Shown here: positions 1 through 12,084 of the stretch, piece after piece | How the letters are laid out: every line of letters begins with the position of its first letter | Numbering within the stretch: the stretch's first letter is position 1 | Source of the DNA: Siphonodentalium dalli | Lineage: Eukaryota; Mollusca; Scaphopoda; Gadilida; Siphonodentaliidae | Assembly (NCBI GenBank): GCA_032622095.1 | Contig: CP136066.1 | Location: 57,378,609 to 57,442,608 of the forward strand | Length of the DNA: 64,000 bases | Reading direction: 5' to 3' | Translations under genes and position numbers: made by a program | The notes under the pieces: model-generated | The model's database searches: none | What the model saw: only the letters and a program-made list of their open reading frames with translations | What the model was told of the DNA's origin: nothing

Positions 1-1761
1 GAGGACACCATTGAATGGCTTCATACGCTCATACTGGATAATTCTCCTTTGCTGACCACCTATCAGTTTCACACGGTATACTATATCTGATATCTTTTTA
101 CAAATGGAGGATGGTCCCACCCAGTTTCTGCTAAGATTGGGGGAATAACCCTTTTTGGAGAATGGTTTATACACCATGACCAAATCTCCAATGTTGTATA
201 CTGGACCTCTTTGATGTTTGTCGTAAAAATGTTTCTGACGTTCCTGTGCCAACTTAGCATTTTCACGAACTCGACTATAGCTATCATCCATATCTTTCCT
301 CAACTTATTTACATATTAAATGGTGCTGTCAAATCTCTACTCGCTAGCCCCATACATACTGTCTAATTGAAGTGTTAACTCTCGACCAAACATATGGAAA
401 TATGGTGCATACTTAGTGGATGACTGAATGCTTGATCGGTAAGCCAGCAAGGCATGTGGAATACATTTATCCCAATCTCTTTGTTTCTCTGATACCATGG
501 ATTTAAGTATACCAACCAATGTTCTATTCGATTGCTCAACTAAGCCATCAGACTGTGGATGTTATGGTGTTGTCTGAGTTTTGTGGATAGCAAGAAGCCC
601 ACACATGTTCTTAAACAACTTGGAATTGAATTCGGCACCCTGACCAGAATGTATTTTAGCCGGAACTCCAAACCGACAAAATATGTCTCTCACTAATATA
701 TCTGCAACTGACTCTGCTGTGTGGTTTGGTAGGGCAAACGCTTCAGGCCACTTGGTAAAGTAATCAGATATAACCAACCTAAATTTGTTACCCCTCTCTG
801 TTTCTGGAAGTGGTCCAACAATATCCAGGGCCATTCGCTCCCAGGGGTAACAAGCCCGATCTGTTGTCATTGCGCCCCTTGCTTTCACGGGTGGAGGTTT
901 ACAGGTAGCACAAGTTGTACATGACCAACACCACTGTTCGACACCCTTAATCATATCATACCAATAAAATCTGCTTTGAAACTTGGATAATGTCTTTTCA
1001 GCACCCAAATGACCACCCAATATTCCATCATGAGCTTCTTTTATCACATCATCTTTGATCATGTATGGTACAACTGTTTGCCGTAATGTTACTTGGCCTG
1101 TATCATTCTCCCATTTCCGGCGAAGAACACCTCCCTCCATCGATAGTCGATTCCAATGGGACCACAAACTTTTTAGTACTTTGCTGCACCCAACAGGACA
1201 TGCAGGTCTATCTGTGCTCTCTGACTGTTTCATCGTTCCTCTCATTCGACTGATGTCATGATCAGCTCCTTGCCTCTCTCTCATCCATTGAGCATTATGG
1301 TATAATCCATCCCTGTTTTCCTCATTCTCAGATGCTGATCTCTCCTTTGGGAAGCGGCCATCCATTGCCTCTGCATTGTATTTCGGATATGCTCTTCGAA
1401 CCAACCGCTTCAACTCAACTGCATAAGCTGCTAAGTTCTCATTTGGTTTTCTCACCCGAGTGGTGAGTTCTGCGTGAAAAGCCTCTACAAATGTATCGGA
1501 TGAATTCGATGCCATGAAAGTTTTGACCACTGAGTCATAAACATTCTTTTCTTTAATAGAGATTTCCCTATAGACAGAGAAAGCATCATTCCCAAGTAGA
1601 GTTGGAAAAATATCTACAGCTTTCCCCGGAGCATGAACAGCTACCCACAAAATCAAATCGTTCATGCCATGTTGCAACATCCTCACCTTGTTTACCCTCA
1701 AACTTCTCTGGGGAGGAGCAAAATAATTGGAAGCCATATTTATTTTCTCCTTTTGAAACAA
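1..1761 (-). pseudogene. Ty3/gypsy gag-integrase deletion relic
   Basis: Remnant of an LTR retrotransposon polyprotein, read right to left. From about 1760 to 1340 it resembles a gag N-terminal region (retrotransposon gag alpha-helical domain). Without a stop it then runs into the spacer and zinc-binding region of integrase (GGHLGAEKT, then C-x2-C near 940-910), followed by the core with the first Asp in ALDIVGPL and a later HSGQGAEF block, where the usual Asp of HSDQG is Gly. The zinc knuckle, protease, RT and RNase H expected between gag and integrase are missing, so an internal deletion near 1310-1340 has joined the two in frame. Gag carries a pair of compensating frameshifts between about 1710 and 1640. 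The frame has stop codons near 562, 337 and 315, the first at the usual Tyr of the TTPYHPQ block. Similarity to the C-terminal integrase tail continues to position 1, so the element leaves the window. It is not functional. Confidence 0.85.
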
Positions 1762-1923
1762 ATATACTCAAACTCCGTATCGCTATCACTGTCAGATTCG
1801 AATTGAGAGGATTCAGATGATATATACTCTACACCAGGTTGTAGAATATTAATAATATCTTGTCCAATGGTAGCCGATGATAACTTTGACAAGAAACACA
1901 ATTCAGCTCTGAAAGCTTTTATC

Positions 1924-2680
1924 ACCAATTGAAACCACTGTTTTTTACATCACTTATAGCATGCAGCCCATCATAGAGATGTTTGTGAATGTATCTTGTT
2001 GCTGCACGCTAATTTTTCTTCACAGGTTTGGCAACCGATTGGTCCCAAGAAACTGTCCAACAGCCGGTGAGAGGTTTTTTTTGAACAATTGTGATAGTTT
2101 ATCAATTTGTTCAATTTAACAATTTTCTCATTTAACAGGGTTCGCCAAACTGGTACATCATCATTTGAAAAACCAAAATCAACGGCATTGACATTTTTCT
2201 CCTGATAATAATCGTCAAAAAACAGGGTGGTACTGATATAAACCCCGCTAATGCTTCTGGAAAGACAGTTGTAACAGATTTTTCAAAAGATTCTAGTCTT
2301 CCGAACACTGTTTCTGATGAAATATTGTTAGGTTTGATGATATCACCAGTTTTCAACAATAGGTCATTAATCCCAGCACATATTTTAATAGCAAATGGTG
2401 TGCCAGGTTCACAATCCCACTTGACAAGTCGCTCTCCCACTTCTTTCTCCAAAGAAGAAATGGTTGCACCCCACGTAATCACGTTCTCCGTGTCTAAATC
2501 CTCAGGCTGTTTGTACCGATCAAAATTATTCGCTCTTGAATCAGCGGCCAATTGACATTTCCCATAATTGGTGACTTTTACACAGTTGTCGGACCTGTAA
2601 GTCCACAAATAACATTGATCAAAATTACTCTGCCATGGATCACCAATTAATTTAATCTTCTATTTTCTCAACACAGCTTA
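1924..2680 (-). pseudogene. SGNH-hydrolase-like coding relic inside the gypsy element
   Basis: On the minus strand, between the primer-binding site and gag, lies a coding relic that looks like an SGNH/GDSL esterase-type domain. An open stretch (2132-2608) contains an ADSR block as a candidate for block I, with Ser as nucleophile. About 24 residues later comes WGATI (block II), then ICAGINDLL (the Gly-x-Asn-Asp block III). Beyond a frameshift near 2200 and another near 2010 there is LYDGLH close to the C-terminus, matching the D-x-x-H block V. A GDP just upstream (about 2645) is an alternative, damaged block I. An acidic Ser/Asp-rich tail follows at 1928-1740 in another frame. SGNH domains are known in ORF1 of CR1-type non-LTR elements and in some Ngaro/DIRS elements. 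Finding one here suggests capture by, or insertion into, the gypsy element. Function is inferred from motifs only. Confidence 0.5.
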
Positions 2681-2932
2681 AGCGGTTTTATACTGCCTAG
2701 GCCAACAAACAAGTTGTAACACTCTCCCAACAATATAATTGACCAACTGACATTTTGACATCAAAAGCTAATTTAATTGACAGTAAACCAAGTTGTCATA
2801 ACCCCTGACTATTCCTAGAATATCAGCAACCACTCTGGGTGGTTATATACTGCCCAATTGACCACAATTTAAACATCCATATTTTTCACTTTAAAAGTAT
2901 CTTTTTCCAATGAAAAATAGTATGCTCTCTAA

Positions 2933-2950
2933 ATCCCACCGCTGCCACCA
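2933..2950 (-). other. Primer-binding site, tRNA-Leu type
   Basis: On the minus strand the 18 bases TGGTGGCAGCGGTGGGAT begin one base from the LTR end. Their complement ends in CCA and matches the 3' end of animal tRNA-Leu of the AAG/TAG type. This fixes the orientation of the element and shows that the LTR at higher coordinates is its 5' LTR. Confidence 0.85.
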
Positions 2951-2951
2951 A

Positions 2952-3151
2952 TGTAATACTTCTTTGTATATATCTATACTCACTCTGCCATCTTCTCGTA
3001 AGATCTTCGTATTCTTTCTTTTCTCTCGTCTCTGTCTCTTTCACCGTTCGCGCCTCCTCTTCCCTAACTTTCGCCTGCCGGTCGATTCGCCCCACTTCCG
3101 CTCGTCCCGTGGGTGATCGTAGTGATCGAGGTGGTTGATTGTAGCGTTACA
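2952..3151 (-). repeat. 5' LTR of the first gypsy element (about 200 bp)
   Basis: The sequence next to the primer-binding site starts TGTAATAC and the proposed far end reads GCGTTACA, giving TGTAA...TTACA termini and a 200-bp LTR. The inner edge is secure because it abuts the primer-binding site. The outer edge is inferred from the inverted terminal bases, since the second LTR is outside the window. Confidence 0.6.
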
Positions 3152-3550
3152 CATGTTGCCATGGATATGCGGCGTAATGATATACTCTTGGTTTGAATCA
3201 TAAGAACATAAAACAATAGACTCTTGCGCTCCGAGGTTCTGATATTACGAGGTTCAGATGGCTTACTGGCCGTACCGGTCGCACGGACTTGGCTCGTTCG
3301 AGCTTTCAACCTTTGTCTACATAATTTGAAATGAGGTATAAGATAGCTTGAAAATAGACGAAATATTGATATACCGGTTTCGTATGCTCTGACAAATACT
3401 TGCCATAATCACAGCCACTTTCAAGTAAGAGGAAAAATAAAAACGAAAACTTTTACCATCATGTGGCACAAACAATATAGAGGAAGGAGAAATAATTTGC
3501 GCTAATAATATTGAGCGCAATATTAAGGCGATGTATTGCAATATATAGCT
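3152..3550. other. Non-coding flank, nothing recognised
   Basis: Flank of the gypsy LTR. Short open frames occur on the minus strand (3064-3309, 3317-3607) but are low-complexity and resemble nothing I recognise. Confidence 0.4.
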
Positions 3551-3609
3551 CGAAATATTGCAATATGAAGGGCGAAATATTGCAATATGAAGGGCGAAAT
3601 ATTGCAATA
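3551..3609 (+). repeat. 22-bp direct repeat, about 2.7 copies
   Basis: The unit CGAAATATTGCAATATGAAG plus GG recurs at 3551, 3573 and 3595. Each unit contains a small palindrome (ATATTGCAATAT). Confidence 0.8.
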
Positions 3610-6034
3610 ATATCGCAAGCGGCGCGCTTATAAGCGTTTAGAAGAGCGCTTATTATACCACATTTTTGACTGGTACTGTCGTTTCCAAAATCATCAATCG
3701 AAATATCTCAAACTCGAGATCGATTAGAACATTTACGTTTCATTGTAATAGGAATTTACTAATTAGATAATCTGGCGGGTTTAATCCTAAGGGTTGTTAC
3801 ATTAGTTCACGATCATGACGTAGATTTATAATATGCACTTCACCAATATAAGGGGAGTTTCGATGTCCTAAAGGTGTCCTTACAATTATACGAATTGGTT
3901 ACATTTCTCGTTCCGGAACTTGTCACAAAAATTCAAAAGGTCAGTGAACATTAAAAAACTCGTAACTGAAAACAAAATATAAAAAGACATATATAAAGCG
4001 AATAAAACGGGCGAAACGGACTGAAAGAAGTTTCGTCAGCCTACTTTCATAACAATTTGCATGTACCTAAAGACGGTACGATATAACTCGCTCTGCGCCC
4101 CACACGCGGACCACCCAATAGTAGAATACCGTGCCATGTCCCTGTCGAATAGAGAATGCCTCTATGATACGTTACTAAGCCTTATGGACTGGACATGCAT
4201 AGACGCGCGTTATCCAGCGCGTACGCCCCATGTATGGAGTATTGCTTGTGGTCGTGGTGCCATGGAATACGCAAAAAAATATCAGAAGAAAATATGACAC
4301 TGGCTCTGAGTGTTTGCTGTTTTAGCATGGGGGTTGTGTGTTTTATTTTTAATTTGTTTATTTTGTCCTTTTGTGTGTGTTTGTTTGTTTTATATTTATT
4401 TTTGGAGTATTAAAATTCTTTGCGATTTCGACCCCTTTGAGTATTTATCCAAAAATATAACTATCAGAGGGTGTTACCGTGAGTATATTAGAAAAAGACC
4501 ACCAATATTCTTGAACATAATACACCGACCATTAGTGTCCTAATAATGCATCTAAAATAACCTTTGACAAAATATGTGAAGGATTATGGACAATGTAATT
4601 CAGTAAACTCAATCCATGATTATACCAACTGTACTGGAATAATATTTAACACAATATAAACTGACACCATTGGATTCCATATTGGTGATCGGATAGCAGA
4701 TAATAGGTGCCATGCATGGACTCGGGCACGGCGTGCCTTCCCTAGATCGAAATGGACCTGGTCGTAATATCATCGACGGAGTTTAATGTTAATTTACGAC
4801 GAATTTGGGATCATGTCCGACCAAGAAACATCGAAAAGGTCTTTTTCTAACGCTATTTTTGACATAACTGCCCAGAAAAGTTCGCACCACCACCTTTTTA
4901 AAATGCGGCTACGTCCCTGCATATTGGATGTGATCTAACTGTTTCGTTTAGCGTAACAGTTCATGCAAATATGAATATTATAGAACTCACATCGCACAAG
5001 AATTATCAAATCCCTCACAACGCCACAACTTTAACAAGCAGTGACAACACTACTTTGATTTTGGTGTGTTCATTAATAATGGCATTTCACACGGAGAACA
5101 ATTCATGTTGTTCCCCAAATAAAACTGTCGACCATACTAATTGATGGCATTCCGCTCATTCAGGTGATAACAAGAAATGCAGATTAAAGCTGTGCACGGA
5201 ATTTTAGCAGTTTTATAAAAAATAATTGACTTGTCTACATTTTATCTGCTCTTAAAAACAAAAACATTTTTACGAAAGTGGTAATAGTCCAGTGTATTTA
5301 TTATAAGCAAGTGCCAAACCTCAAACTAATTGTAACACAATGTTTCTTAGCAGGAATAAGTATATTAACCCATTAAAAACGACATACTAAAAATTAAGAA
5401 GGATCAAGAAAGGCGAAAATGATAAATTATGTTAAATACATTTGTCATAAAAGACACTCAATTTTAACAAGTACTTCCATTTATTTCCATTTTGTTGAGT
5501 ACACATTTCTGATTATTTTCCAGATACGTTGAGTATTTTTCGAATAATGTGCCTCCAGAATTGGGAGTTTGTCAAATTTTGGAGCCTCAATTTCTCAAAA
5601 TTAGCTAAAATCGATATTTTATGGTCTAGTATTTTAAAAACTGGACAAATGATGGGATACCTTGCTGTTGTATTACTTTCCACACTGTATTATGCATAAA
5701 CAAATATTACTTTATGCATCTATGATCGAGAGGACAAAAATATTCTTTTCTTTGTGGACCCAATTTTTTACAAAATTGTATAGTCAAAATAAAGGATTCT
5801 GTTCATGTATATTAGTAATCACAGAAACCATGCCCATTGGTGCAACATTTTACGATTATACTTCATGGTGGATTATGTTAGAAGTGCAAAATGTGAACTT
5901 TATTGAGATTTAAAAAACATAAAATTTACAGACAATGGTCCAAGAAAAACAAAGAAGTCCATATCTAAGAATCAAATATGGGAATATGTACTGAACACTG
6001 TGATGAATGATGTACTATACAAATATATATTATA
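3610..6034. other. AT-rich intergenic sequence
   Basis: No recognisable gene. The longest plus-strand frames (4061-4297, 5662-5913) are short and of biased composition. A T/G-rich tract at 4330-4400 creates a spurious hydrophobic frame. Confidence 0.5.
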
Positions 6035-6540
6035 CTAGCCGATGAGCCCGACGTTGTCCGGGCTATTCAAAAACCAAATTTCAAGTCGATAGCTCCACCC
6101 GTTTCCGAGATCTGGTCTGCGCATGCGCGAAGCTGGCGTCGCACGGGCTCGGCGACCCGATAAAATTCGTATCCGGGGCAAGATACATTCACATAGCAAA
6201 TTTCAAGTCGATAGCTCCACCCGCTTCCGATATCTCGTCTGCGCATGCGCGAAGCTGGCGTCGCACGGACTCGGCGACCCGATAAAATTCGTATCCGGGG
6301 CAAGATACATTCACATAGCAAATATCATGTCGATAGCTCCACCCGTTTCCGAGATATCGTCTGCGCATGCGCTGCACGGGCGTCGCACGGGCTCACCAAT
6401 ACGACAACGACGACCGCCTGTTCAAACTACACACACGTACCAAGTTTCGTCCCGATCGGTCGAGAATCGTAGATTTGTATAAATGACAGACATACACACA
6501 GGCAGGCAGACATACAGATGTCTTCAAAATATATATGAGA
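6035..6540 (-). mobile_element. Complete non-autonomous Helitron (506 bp)
   Basis: On the minus strand the element starts TCTCATATATATTTTG (5' TC) at 6540. It ends with a GC-rich hairpin (GCCCGGACAACGTCGGGC), a 7-base spacer and CTAG at 6038-6035. The flanking bases are A on the 5' side and T on the 3' side, as expected for Helitron insertion between A and T. Inside are about three copies of a 122-bp sub-repeat containing GCGCATGCGC, and near the 5' end a GTCTG-rich stretch followed by GACCGATCGGGACGAAACTT. It carries no protein and would need Rep/Hel helicase supplied in trans. Close relatives lie in the opposite orientation at 14.8-16.2 kb. Confidence 0.8.
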
Positions 6541-7447
6541 TTTCTTGAGTGTTCTTTTAAAAAATTACTTTGAACCAGTTGTTGACAAATTTTATATACC
6601 TGCTTAACATGGCCGTGTGGATGCTAGCAGGTATGGGTTAGCTGTGAACTCTGTTGACAATAGAATATTAAGCTTCAATCAAACCCTATCAGGCCATCAC
6701 ACTATTTATAGTAAGTAGGTCACCATTCACTCATAAGATATTCACTCATACGGAAGTTAACACCAGCTAAAATCCATTCACACCAGACTGGACATAAGCC
6801 ATGAAAAGGTGACCCATAAACTGTTGGCTCTCAGTCAACCATATTGTGAAGTTAGTATATCATTTTTCAACAACTGGTTCAAAGTAATTTTTTCAAAGAA
6901 AACTCAGGTTATAATTTATTGAGAATTCAAATTAGACATTTTCATAGATATTGTACAGTTGAATTTTATTAGGTATAAGTGAAAAGATCTTGGGATGACC
7001 GTGAAAGATACATATTCCACAAGGTATTTGTTGATTTTGCAAAGAATCTAATCCATTGATGAGAAGGTGTGCCAGGTGAAAGGAAATCTGGCTTTTTCCC
7101 TATTTCCAAATGACGTGACCATTTATCATATATCGAAGGTTTCTATGCACGAGAGCAGCAACGTGGCTTCAGGTCGGTGGGTGCCTCATCAAACCCGACT
7201 ACGGTAATATATGTTGAGTTGGAAATTTCATAATGTAATGAATTGCCAATATGGACTATATGTTGTTTACCGGACGCAATTCACTTGAACCACCACGACT
7301 AATACTGTTATGATTGAGCTCAATCAAACGCTACCAAAACCGCCGCGTTTTCATGGGCGTAATCTTTGCAGTAAGAAAATAACAGGGTACAATTGTACCT
7401 GATATTTTCTTGCAGACATTTTCTTGCAGCTTAATGTGAACGCACCA
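6541..7447. other. Non-coding, nothing recognised
   Basis: AT-rich sequence without a credible gene. A loosely repeated phrase (AACCAGTTGTTGA... and its inverse near 6867) suggests an old inverted repeat spanning about 6565-6890. Confidence 0.35.
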
Positions 7448-7586
7448 TAATGGGTCGGGTGGGAGAAGTCGTGGAGTTACAGTAATGGATCGGGTGGGAG
7501 AAAACTCATGGACCGTCAGTATGGGTCGGTGGGAGAAGTCGTGGAGCTACAGTAATGGATCGCGTGGGAGAACACGATAATGTCAG
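7448..7586 (+). repeat. Minisatellite, four ~35-bp units
   Basis: Four tandem units of 33-37 bp begin at 7448, 7483, 7520 and 7553. Each starts TAATGGRTCG and continues GTGGGAGAA. Units 1 and 3 are more alike than neighbours, as are units 2 and 4, so the array grew by duplication of a dimer. Confidence 0.85.
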
Positions 7587-8477
7587 CGCTCCTATCGAGA
7601 GTAGGATCAAGTGTACCAGGATAGAGTAGGTTATTGAATATTTCATGACCTATTCCGTGGTCTCAATCGAATCCGGTTATACACGATAATACGACGGGAC
7701 CACAGCTCGAGGGGTGCATACGTATGTGCTATATTAGGGTGTCACCCCTAGTTTAATGAATCATAATTTAATTTAGCACAATCCTGCGTACCGGTTAAGA
7801 AATACTTAGAATTCAGGACATGGCAATTTTGCAATATTACATGTATGATAAGATGTTGTACTCATTTGTTAAAGTAACGTCCATAGCTTCAAAACATCAA
7901 AATGTATGAGAATGAATTACATCAAAATATGTCATGTTGTCTCAGTGGAGCCTTCCTGGCCATCATCCCCCGCCCTCTGTGCATTTTTTTTTAATTTCCA
8001 GGCCTACATTTGGGACCCCCCCCCCCCCCAATAATGACAAATTAGTAAATAAATCGTAATAGAATGAAATAAGATTAGATCAGCCTTGTTCTTGAATGCA
8101 ATTTCTATGTAGCATATTCCTACATACTAATACAACCCAAAACCTGAGTAAATATATAAAGATATTCATTATGCTTGCATTATTTATATGGATTTCATCT
8201 TCTGAAATGAAACAACTTATGTACAGTGTTCACTTGTTTAACAAATACGATGCCTGCTTCCCATTGCCTTCGAAATCGTAACAATAACTCTCGAAGAAGA
8301 TTTAAGATATGCAGTTAGAACAGGACAATTTATTGAAGCGAATTTGACAATTCACCAAAAATAAGAGACAACAAAAGTCACCCCGGAAATTCTAAAATCG
8401 TTCTCTGAGGAAAATGATCTGGGACAGCATGAAGAACGTTCGATAAAAATTTAATGAATAATGCACGGCTTGTCGGT
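7587..8477. other. Non-coding with a C13-type tract
   Basis: A long C homopolymer occurs at about 8018-8030. A 61-codon frame at 8096-8281 is not recognisable as a gene. Confidence 0.4.
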
Positions 8478-8534
8478 GACTATGCCAAAATAGTGGTACT
8501 ATTCCTTCCCTCTGACCACTATTTTGGCATAGTC
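8478..8534. repeat. Perfect 20-bp inverted repeat (hairpin)
   Basis: GACTATGCCAAAATAGTGGT (8478-8497) is repeated exactly in inverse at 8515-8534, separated by 17 bases. RNA copied through it would form a 20-bp uninterrupted stem. No protein context. Confidence 0.9.
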
Positions 8535-9650
8535 ATCTACAATCTGTGCAATATTTATATACTAGGTCTGGTTAAAATACTAGGTGCAAAACTATTATAA
8601 GGGCTAAAAATGAACCATCTTTCTCGTTCGTCAGAGAAAACTTTTAACTGTACCAACACATTCACAGTCAGGTGGTGAAACAGAAAACAACATGTGGTGA
8701 CACCCATTAAGGATAAATGTCAGGTGAGCGTTTTGGGTAAATTCAGGAACAGATCGCAAGACATTCTCAAAACATGATTTCCCTGGGTTAATCATCATTC
8801 TACTTGTAATCTGAACAGTTATTAAGGGACAACACAATCAACGGATATGAATACGGTTGGTAGGTTGACAATATCATTTTCTTTTTGTTCATGTGATATG
8901 TGTACCAGAAACTGCTATATAATAATATTAGTAATTAAATACATTAATCGATATACCAGATATATTAGTGGTATTGGCTCTATGACAAGAAGCTTCATCT
9001 GTGTCATAATATCTTGTTAAATGTCAATTACGTGACATGACATCATATCCCATACATTACAATTACAACTAAATTAGCCACAAATTGTTCACCGAATTAA
9101 TACAGACGTTGAATGATATCTGAAATTAGGGAACTGGAAATAAGCAACGGTATATAGCAAAAGTGGTCAGCTGGTATTTGGATAAGGAAAGGTGGCCTGG
9201 AACTCATCTCATCCCAATTCTTCATTGTGTAATAGGCATGACATACCCATTCGTAAACATATATAGATTGAATACTATTGTTTTTGGATGACTGTATTGA
9301 AAATTCTAAGTGAACAATTATTATAAAAATGCATGAATCAAGAAATATAACATGTATTAGTGAAGAATACGTGGATCCTTGAACGATGCAAACAGCGTGT
9401 TAATAATAATGAATTACAATTACAATGTTTGTTGCACCGTTCATAGCGTACACGGATGCATTCGATGAGAAGATAGAATGAGATGGTCCCATAAATGGTT
9501 GGATTTAGTGCACAGTCCCCCCCCCCCCTTTGGTGCAATTGCAAATGTTCAGTTGGACACCCCAACGAGATAATCTAACTGCATCCGTGAATTCGCGACC
9601 TTATATCTGTACCTATCCGGGTAGCGTCTCCATCCTGTGTCAATTATGAC
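8535..9650. other. Non-coding, nothing recognised
   Basis: No gene seen. A C-rich homopolymer lies near 9520. Short minus frames (8631-8837, 9338-9565) carry no recognisable motif. Confidence 0.4.
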
Positions 9651-9723
9651 AAGAAAACCATAATAGGAAATGGTAACGCCGTCAAGATTATATTATTAGC
9701 CATATATACAAATTATAATATAC
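9651..9723 (+). repeat. Dispersed repeat, copy 1
   Basis: A ~73-bp segment beginning AAGAAAACCATAATAGG and containing AAATGGTAACGCC is repeated at 12661-12733 with about 80 percent identity by eye. Family not recognised. Confidence 0.6.
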
Positions 9724-9729
9724 AATACT

Positions 9730-9766
9730 ATAGCAGGGTTACCCGGCGTTGCCCAGGTTAAAGTGA
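9730..9766 (-). mobile_element. Helitron-like 3' terminus, second family
   Basis: On the minus strand the sequence reads CCTGGGCAACGCCGGGTAAC then CCTGCTATAGT. This is a GC-rich hairpin followed by a CTAG-like end (here CTATAG) and T. A sister copy lies at 33700-33730. The body of the element would run to higher coordinates but its 5' end is not identifiable. Confidence 0.45.
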
Positions 9767-11570
9767 TGTGAAACGCTCTGTGGATATTCGGTGGGGATAG
9801 AGAATACTCTTGCTCTCAAAGTGTAACACATATTCTCATAAATTGTATATCCAAATGGCATTACAAAACATGATTCTTACACATGGAATGTAAGTAGTGG
9901 CTCACCTTGTCAGGTCGGAGCGATTATCATTTTGTTTATCGCGTTTAACCCGTCCCACCAATTACGAAGTATTTCTATATGTACAACTGCGTATACTTCA
10001 GATGTTATAACATGAAACATAAACATCTTAAACACATTACTTCAAAACCATAAATGACGACAATTTATTATGTTTTACATAGAGATATACCAAGCAATCA
10101 ATCAATCAATCTAGTGTATCATATCGTCATGGAGATACACATGTTTTAAAGATATGTCCAAGTGCACCTCTGTTCTGCTGCTAAAAGACATAATGCGTCG
10201 ATGTCCAGACAGATGAGACTCGTATTACACGGGCAGGCTAAGCCGATCCATCTGCCAACAAATCGTGTTTTATTATTTTATATATATGGAAATGAGTTAA
10301 GATCAAGTCTAAAAGATGCGTGCGGAATCGCAGCGAGGTGCGAACATATTTCTGGAAACTTTCTTCGAAGTTCAAAACATTTCCGAAAGATCGTGGTACA
10401 TATATAAACCATGACCGGCCAAACAGTCGACCGCATGGTTCAATTGAGAAACAATTGCACTAAAAATGTGAATGTGGAAAACATGAAATATTAAAATGCC
10501 TTATTAATTAACTGGAAAAACAAGCTTTCTCATTCTCAAAGCAATAGCCATTTTGACTGTAGATAAGTCGCTAAAGGCATGTTCACATTGACACACTGTT
10601 AATCAAAGACTAGCAAATGATCGCGTGTCTTTTATATAATTGTGTCGGTATTTGTATTTGACTTTGGTGGTTTTTGCCGCTGAAGTGCAATGGCATACAC
10701 AAATCATTCTAGTCAAACTAGTAATTTAAACCAATTGGTATATAATATATAGCATCATCGGCAACCAATCGTCTTCACACCCTTCATATGAGCGATGCCT
10801 ATATTGTTCTGTAGTAACGTATTACTAAGACCAGCATTAGTGTAATAGATCAACTGAAAAGTCCGTACACACAAATATTTCAGCGATGGATGAACTGAAA
10901 TTTGATATCTAGATTTTGTATCGATCTTTCAAACGAGGGGCCAGCACCCGTGGTTCAAACTGTTGTTGGCAAAACACCACGAAACATGCCAAAATGTGTG
11001 AATGGTGCAAGTATAGGCAGCTTCAGTGAGTGCATTCTAGTTCTAATATGTCATATCCTCTGATGATTCAAGGTCCCTCAGTTTGAATGAATATATGTAT
11101 CTCTTAAATAGATTGATATAAATATATACTTTTAATGCTAGATCATTATAGGAATGCCCTGATTTCCATCCCCATATAAATACGACAGTTGAGAAGATAT
11201 AATTGTTCAAATGACTTAATTCGGTCATCACTTGTCGATATTGTGAAATTGGATGCCAAAAACTTCCTAGAACGACATGGAGATGGCCTTGGAGATGACT
11301 ATATATAACTTTGTTGGATGTCGGCGAATTGAACGCTCTTACAAATGCTAGTGAATCTCCTCTCTCCGTCCATGACCCAAACGACCCCAAATGTGATTTA
11401 ATTCATCATATCATTAGAGAAGAACGTGCATGAATTTGGTGGAATCAGTGCTAAATATATTTGTATCAACTTTGGTGCAACTCCCCTCATGTACGACTTG
11501 AACCGCGCCACTTTTGTCATATTTAATCCACGTCTATTAGACTCATGCATGCATTATATAATGGATATGC
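9767..11570. other. Non-coding, nothing recognised
   Basis: AT-rich sequence with a short CAAT microsatellite near 10093-10110. Open frames at 10162-10407 (+) and 11043-11390 (-) have no recognisable domain. Confidence 0.4.
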
Positions 11571-12045
11571 CCCCATCTCTCACCAAGCGGCACCAATTTC
11601 GGGTCTTTAAATCACACGTTTATATTCCTCGTATCACGGAGAAGAATAATATATCATTTTGGTCGATATATGTGCTAAAATATAACCCCTCCCCTGACAC
11701 CAACAACTTCACATTAGAACATTTCAACCCGCACCATTATCTTACTCGTAGATGAATATATATAAAATATATGAAAATTGGCGAGTAGACAAATTCGTAT
11801 AAAATTTAGGGCCACCATTACATACCTCTCACCCAAAAGGCACCAATTTGGCGCATTTAAACCACACGATTTTTCGTATCACGGAGAAGAATATGTATCA
11901 GTCAGGTGGATGTAACTGAATAAACCATAACTAATGATGACTAACATGAGAGGAGGTATGTGTCTGCCCCCCCCCCCCGATAACAACGGCGTCACTTTAG
12001 AAAATTATAACCCTCGCCATTATCTTTCTCGTAAAACGTTACCCC
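11571..12045 (+). repeat. Two-copy diverged direct repeat
   Basis: The phrases CTCTCACC...GGCACCAATTT and CGTATCACGGAGAAGAATA occur in the same order at about 11576-11660 and 11826-11900, followed in both by a CATTATCTT-CTCGTA block (about 11735 and 12015). The copies are ~255 bp apart. The second also holds a C homopolymer near 11970. Confidence 0.7.
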
Positions 12046-12084
12046 TATTAGACCCCCTTTGTGCCATCTAGGTGGTTTCCTGTG

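Noticed and set aside
3064-3309. Minus-strand 81-codon frame and the 2886-3095 frame
   Set aside because: They run through the gypsy LTR and its flank, with no domain.
4061-4543. Hydrophobic frames as a membrane protein
   Set aside because: Driven by a T/G-rich low-complexity tract.
6030-6062. Hammerhead ribozyme core (CTAGCCGATGAGCCCGAC)
   Set aside because: Contains GATGAG but lacks the paired CGAAA core; the sequence is better explained as the 3' hairpin and CTAG end of a Helitron read on the other strand.
11043-11755. Opposed 115- and 109-codon frames
   Set aside because: The second overlaps the direct repeat at 11571-12045; neither shows a recognisable motif.
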